Assembly (NCBI RefSeq): GCF_004016445.2
Contig: NZ_SADT02000001.1
Location: forward strand, 229,630-293,629
From: Mesorhizobium sp. M2E.F.Ca.ET.219.01.1.1
GTDB lineage: Bacteria > Pseudomonadota > Alphaproteobacteria > Rhizobiales > Rhizobiaceae
Length of the DNA: 64,000 nucleotides
Direction of reading: 5' to 3'
A program made the position numbers and the translations under genes. Positions 62,139 to 64,000 of this stretch are shown piece after piece. Under the pieces are notes generated by a model. The model did not search any database. It saw nothing but the letters and a program-made list of their open reading frames with translations, and was not told where the DNA came from. How positions within the stretch are numbered: the stretch's first letter is position 1; each line of letters begins with the position of its first letter.

Positions 62139-62381
62139 TCAATCGAGCGGCTTATCCGTTGGCTTGGGCGTCGGCCCGGCCTCGCGCCGGCGGCCGGCAT
62201 TTCGGTTTGCAACACGGCTGTCGAGGGGCGAGGCCGGGGGCTCCGGGCCGCCGGCGGTCTTCGGGGTCGTTGGCTTCGCGCCCGCATCGCTGTCTTGCGC
62301 ATCTCGGCGCGGATGCGGGAGCCCTTCGGGGTCGGGCGACTTCACTGCGGGCTTGGAGGAGGTGTCTTTCGGTCGAGCCAT
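62139..62381 (-). CDS. Small low-complexity protein, 80 residues
   Basis: A hydrophilic protein rich in Pro, Lys, Ala and Asp: MARPKDTSSKPAVKSPDPEG at the start and a C-terminal TPKPTDKPLD. It is probably disordered. The ATG at 62381 has an AGAGG box. Coding is likely but not certain because composition is biased; it lies 25 bases from the stop of the alcohol dehydrogenase gene and may be cotranscribed with it. Confidence 0.5.
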   Translation of the reverse strand: MARPKDTSSKPAVKSPDPEGLPHPRRDAQDSDAGAKPTTPKTAGGPEPPASPLDSRVANRNAGRRREAGPTPKPTDKPLD

Positions 62382-62406
62382 TGCGAACCTCTATGTTTGA
62401 CGCGAT

Positions 62407-63585
62407 TCAGCCGTGTGGGCGCATCACCACCTTGATGCAGCCGTCCTGCTTGTCGCGAAATGTCTTGTAGAGCTCAGGTCCTTCCTCCAGACCGGCGCGG
62501 TGGGTGATGACGAAGGACGGGTCGATCTCGCCGCTTAGCACCTTCTGCAGCAGCGGCTCGAGATAGCGGTGGGTGTGGGTCTGGCCCATGCGGAATGTCA
62601 GCCCCTTGTTCATCGCCGCGCCGAACGGAATGTGATCCACCAGGCCGATATAGACGCCGGGCACCGAGATCGTGCCGCCCTTGCGGCAGCAATAGATCGC
62701 CTCTCGCAGCACATGCGGCCGGTCGGTGCCGAGATACACGGTGGCCTTGGCCTTATCGAGGATGGAATCGGACGTGGCGGTGGCATCGGCCTCGGTGCCG
62801 ACGCAATCGATGCAGCTGTCAGGGCCGCGACCGCCGGTCATTGCCATGAGGGCATCGTAAATATCGGAGTTGCTGAAATCGAGCGTCTCCGCCTTGCCGT
62901 AGTCGCGCGCCATGGCGAGCCGTTCCGGCACCTTGTCGATGGCGATGACGCGGCCGGCGCCGAGCATCCAGGCGCTCTGGATTGCAAACTGGCCGACCGG
63001 CCCGCAGCCCCAGATCGCGACAGTGTCTCCTTCCTGGATGCCGGCGTTCTCGGCCGCCATGTAGCCGGTGGGAAAGATATCGGAGAGGAACAGCACCTGC
63101 TCGTCATCGATGCCGTCAGGCACCCTGATGGGACCCACATCGGCAAAGGGCACGCGCAGGTATTCCGCTTGACCGCCCCAATAGCCCCCGACCAGATGCG
63201 AATAGCCGAACAGGCCCGCGGGCGACTGGCCCATGACCTTGGCGGCCTGCTCGGCGTTGGGATTCGACCGGTCGCAGAGCGAGAACAGGCCGTTCCGGCA
63301 GAACCAGCACTCGCCGCATGATATGTTGAAGGGCACGACGACGCGATCGCCCTTCTTGAACTTCGTGTGAGCGCGACCGACCTCCACCACCTCGCCCATC
63401 GTCTCGTGGCCCAGCACGTCGCCCGATTTCATCGTCGGCATGTAGCCGTCCATCAGATGCAGGTCGGAGCCGCAGATGGCACAGCAGGTCACCTTGATCA
63501 TGATATCGCGGTCGTTCTCGATCGCTGGATCAGCGACCTCGTCGCAACGAATGTCGCCTTTGCCGTGCCATGTCAGGGCTTTCAT
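62407..63585 (-). CDS. Zinc-dependent alcohol dehydrogenase, formaldehyde dehydrogenase-like
   Basis: Medium-chain dehydrogenase of 392 residues. Zinc ligands: CAICGSDLH (catalytic Cys) and GHETMGE (His-Glu); structural zinc cysteines are in [15 protein letters not shown]. The nucleotide site is [20 protein letters not shown]. It resembles glutathione-independent formaldehyde dehydrogenases and related enzymes of Rhizobiales. An exact EcfG-type promoter lies 44-68 bases upstream, in line with stress regulation. Confidence 0.92.
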   Translation of the reverse strand: MKALTWHGKGDIRCDEVADPAIENDRDIMIKVTCCAICGSDLHLMDGYMPTMKSGDVLGHETMGEVVEVGRAHTKFKKGDRVVVPFNISCGECWFCRNGLFSLCDRSNPNAEQAAKVMGQSPAGLFGYSHLVGGYWGGQAEYLRVPFADVGPIRVPDGIDDEQVLFLSDIFPTGYMAAENAGIQEGDTVAIWGCGPVGQFAIQSAWMLGAGRVIAIDKVPERLAMARDYGKAETLDFSNSDIYDALMAMTGGRGPDSCIDCVGTEADATATSDSILDKAKATVYLGTDRPHVLREAIYCCRKGGTISVPGVYIGLVDHIPFGAAMNKGLTFRMGQTHTHRYLEPLLQKVLSGEIDPSFVITHRAGLEEGPELYKTFRDKQDGCIKVVMRPHG

Positions 63586-63628
63586 CGGGATTGTTCCTAT
63601 GAATTGTGGGTGCCAAGAGGTCGGGCCG

Positions 63629-63653
63629 AACTGACGCTGAGCTGGAATGTTCC
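63629..63653 (-). promoter_or_regulatory. EcfG-type promoter, GGAAC-N17-GTT
   Basis: On the minus strand GGAAC (63653-63649), 17 bases, then GTT (63631-63629), 44 bases before the alcohol dehydrogenase start. The stop of the upstream SDR gene is 20 bases away, so this gene has its own promoter. Confidence 0.65.
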
Positions 63654-63672
63654 CGGATCAGAGCCCGCGTTT

Positions 63673-64000
63673 TTAGCCATTCTTCGCCGAACCCGGTTCG
63701 GCCATGTTGCGGTGCTGTTCGGCCAGCGTGCCGGCCGGCGTGACATGGGCGGCGGCAACCTGCATCTTGTTCTTCCAGCCGCTGACCACTTGCTCCTCGC
63801 CGGCCATCATGGCGTCGTAGCCGTCCCTGGCCACATCGGCGGGATTGTCTTTTTCCTGCACGCCGATCTCGGTGTCCATCATGTCGGCGCGCTCGAAGAA
63901 GCGCGTCTGCGTCGCGCCCGGCATCAGCACGGTCACACTCACGCCGCTGTCCTTTAGCTCGTGGCGCAGCGCGATGGCGAAGGAATCGATGAAGGCCTTG
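63673..64000 (-). CDS. SDR family oxidoreductase, 3' part only
   Basis: The last 109 codons of a short-chain dehydrogenase that continues beyond the window. Visible: FIDSFAIALRHELKDSGVSV, VTVLMPGATQTRFFERADM (the characteristic segment after the catalytic Tyr-x3-Lys) and a C-terminal AAAHVTPAGTLAEQHRNMAE. The ATG-like start within the window is internal. Proteins of this type are often stress-induced in Rhizobiales. Confidence 0.85.
   Translation of the reverse strand, partial: KAFIDSFAIALRHELKDSGVSVTVLMPGATQTRFFERADMMDTEIGVQEKDNPADVARDGYDAMMAGEEQVVSGWKNKMQVAAAHVTPAGTLAEQHRNMAEPGSAKNG

Overview
The window is high-GC, densely packed, single-contig bacterial chromosome without tRNA, rRNA, CRISPR, insertion sequences or prophage genes. 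Gene content and style (NasA/NirBD nitrate assimilation, CUT2 sugar ABC transporters, many four-base stop/start overlaps, rhizobial two-palindrome intergenic repeats, an EcfG-type sigma factor and GGAAC-N17-GTT promoters, and small rhizobial-type hypothetical proteins) point to an alphaproteobacterium of the Rhizobiales, most likely Mesorhizobium or a close relative. The species call is inference.

Layout. 1-6800: nitrate assimilation operon (narK-type transporter, nirB, nirD, nasA). 6814-17340: a carbohydrate or polyol locus with an SDR dehydrogenase, a mannitol-dehydrogenase-family enzyme, a TIM-barrel isomerase and a four-gene CUT2 ABC transporter on the minus strand, an RpiR-type regulator and a divergent Gfo/Idh/MocA oxidoreductase. 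17392-23869: a CHASE-PAS-GGDEF-EAL c-di-GMP protein, a methyltransferase, small proteins and an isolated full-length nuoD. 24083-27041: an Rrf2 regulator with three GGATA-N5-TATCC operators, an MscS channel, an NmrA-like protein and a secreted cupin. 27133-31576: AlkB, a KTSC protein, an FAD oxidoreductase, a class III aminotransferase and an FMN reductase. 31747-38076: a tight four-gene operon (DmdA-like demethylase, acyl-CoA ligase, crotonase, long acyl-CoA dehydrogenase) with a divergent LysR regulator, which looks like a complete DMSP-demethylation-type pathway. 38612-42109: an APC permease, an EcfG-type sigma factor and small stress-type proteins, one of them NepR-like. 42185-61580: a 17-gene minus-strand glycan cluster in two operons, interrupted by a plus-strand phosphoribosyltransferase/kinase-like fusion and one small gene. 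61616-64000: stress-type small genes, a zinc alcohol dehydrogenase and the 3' part of an SDR gene.

The most interesting result is a link between the last regions. Nine exact GGAAC-N17-GTT sequences (the EcfG general-stress promoter pattern), plus two near matches, sit 15-140 bases upstream of gene starts and in the right orientation. Two of them precede the first genes of both halves of the glycan cluster, at 61616-61640 and 50519-50543. The cluster encodes an actinobacterial-type inositol-3-phosphate synthase, a nucleotidyltransferase, UDP-xylose-synthase-like and two other sugar-nucleotide epimerases, six glycosyltransferases (four of one paralogous type), a B12-binding radical SAM protein, two methyltransferases, an acetyltransferase-like protein, a histidine phosphatase and what appears to be a circularly permuted glycoside hydrolase. 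I infer a stress-induced, inositol- and xylose-containing small glycan or glycolipid. The product is not known to me.
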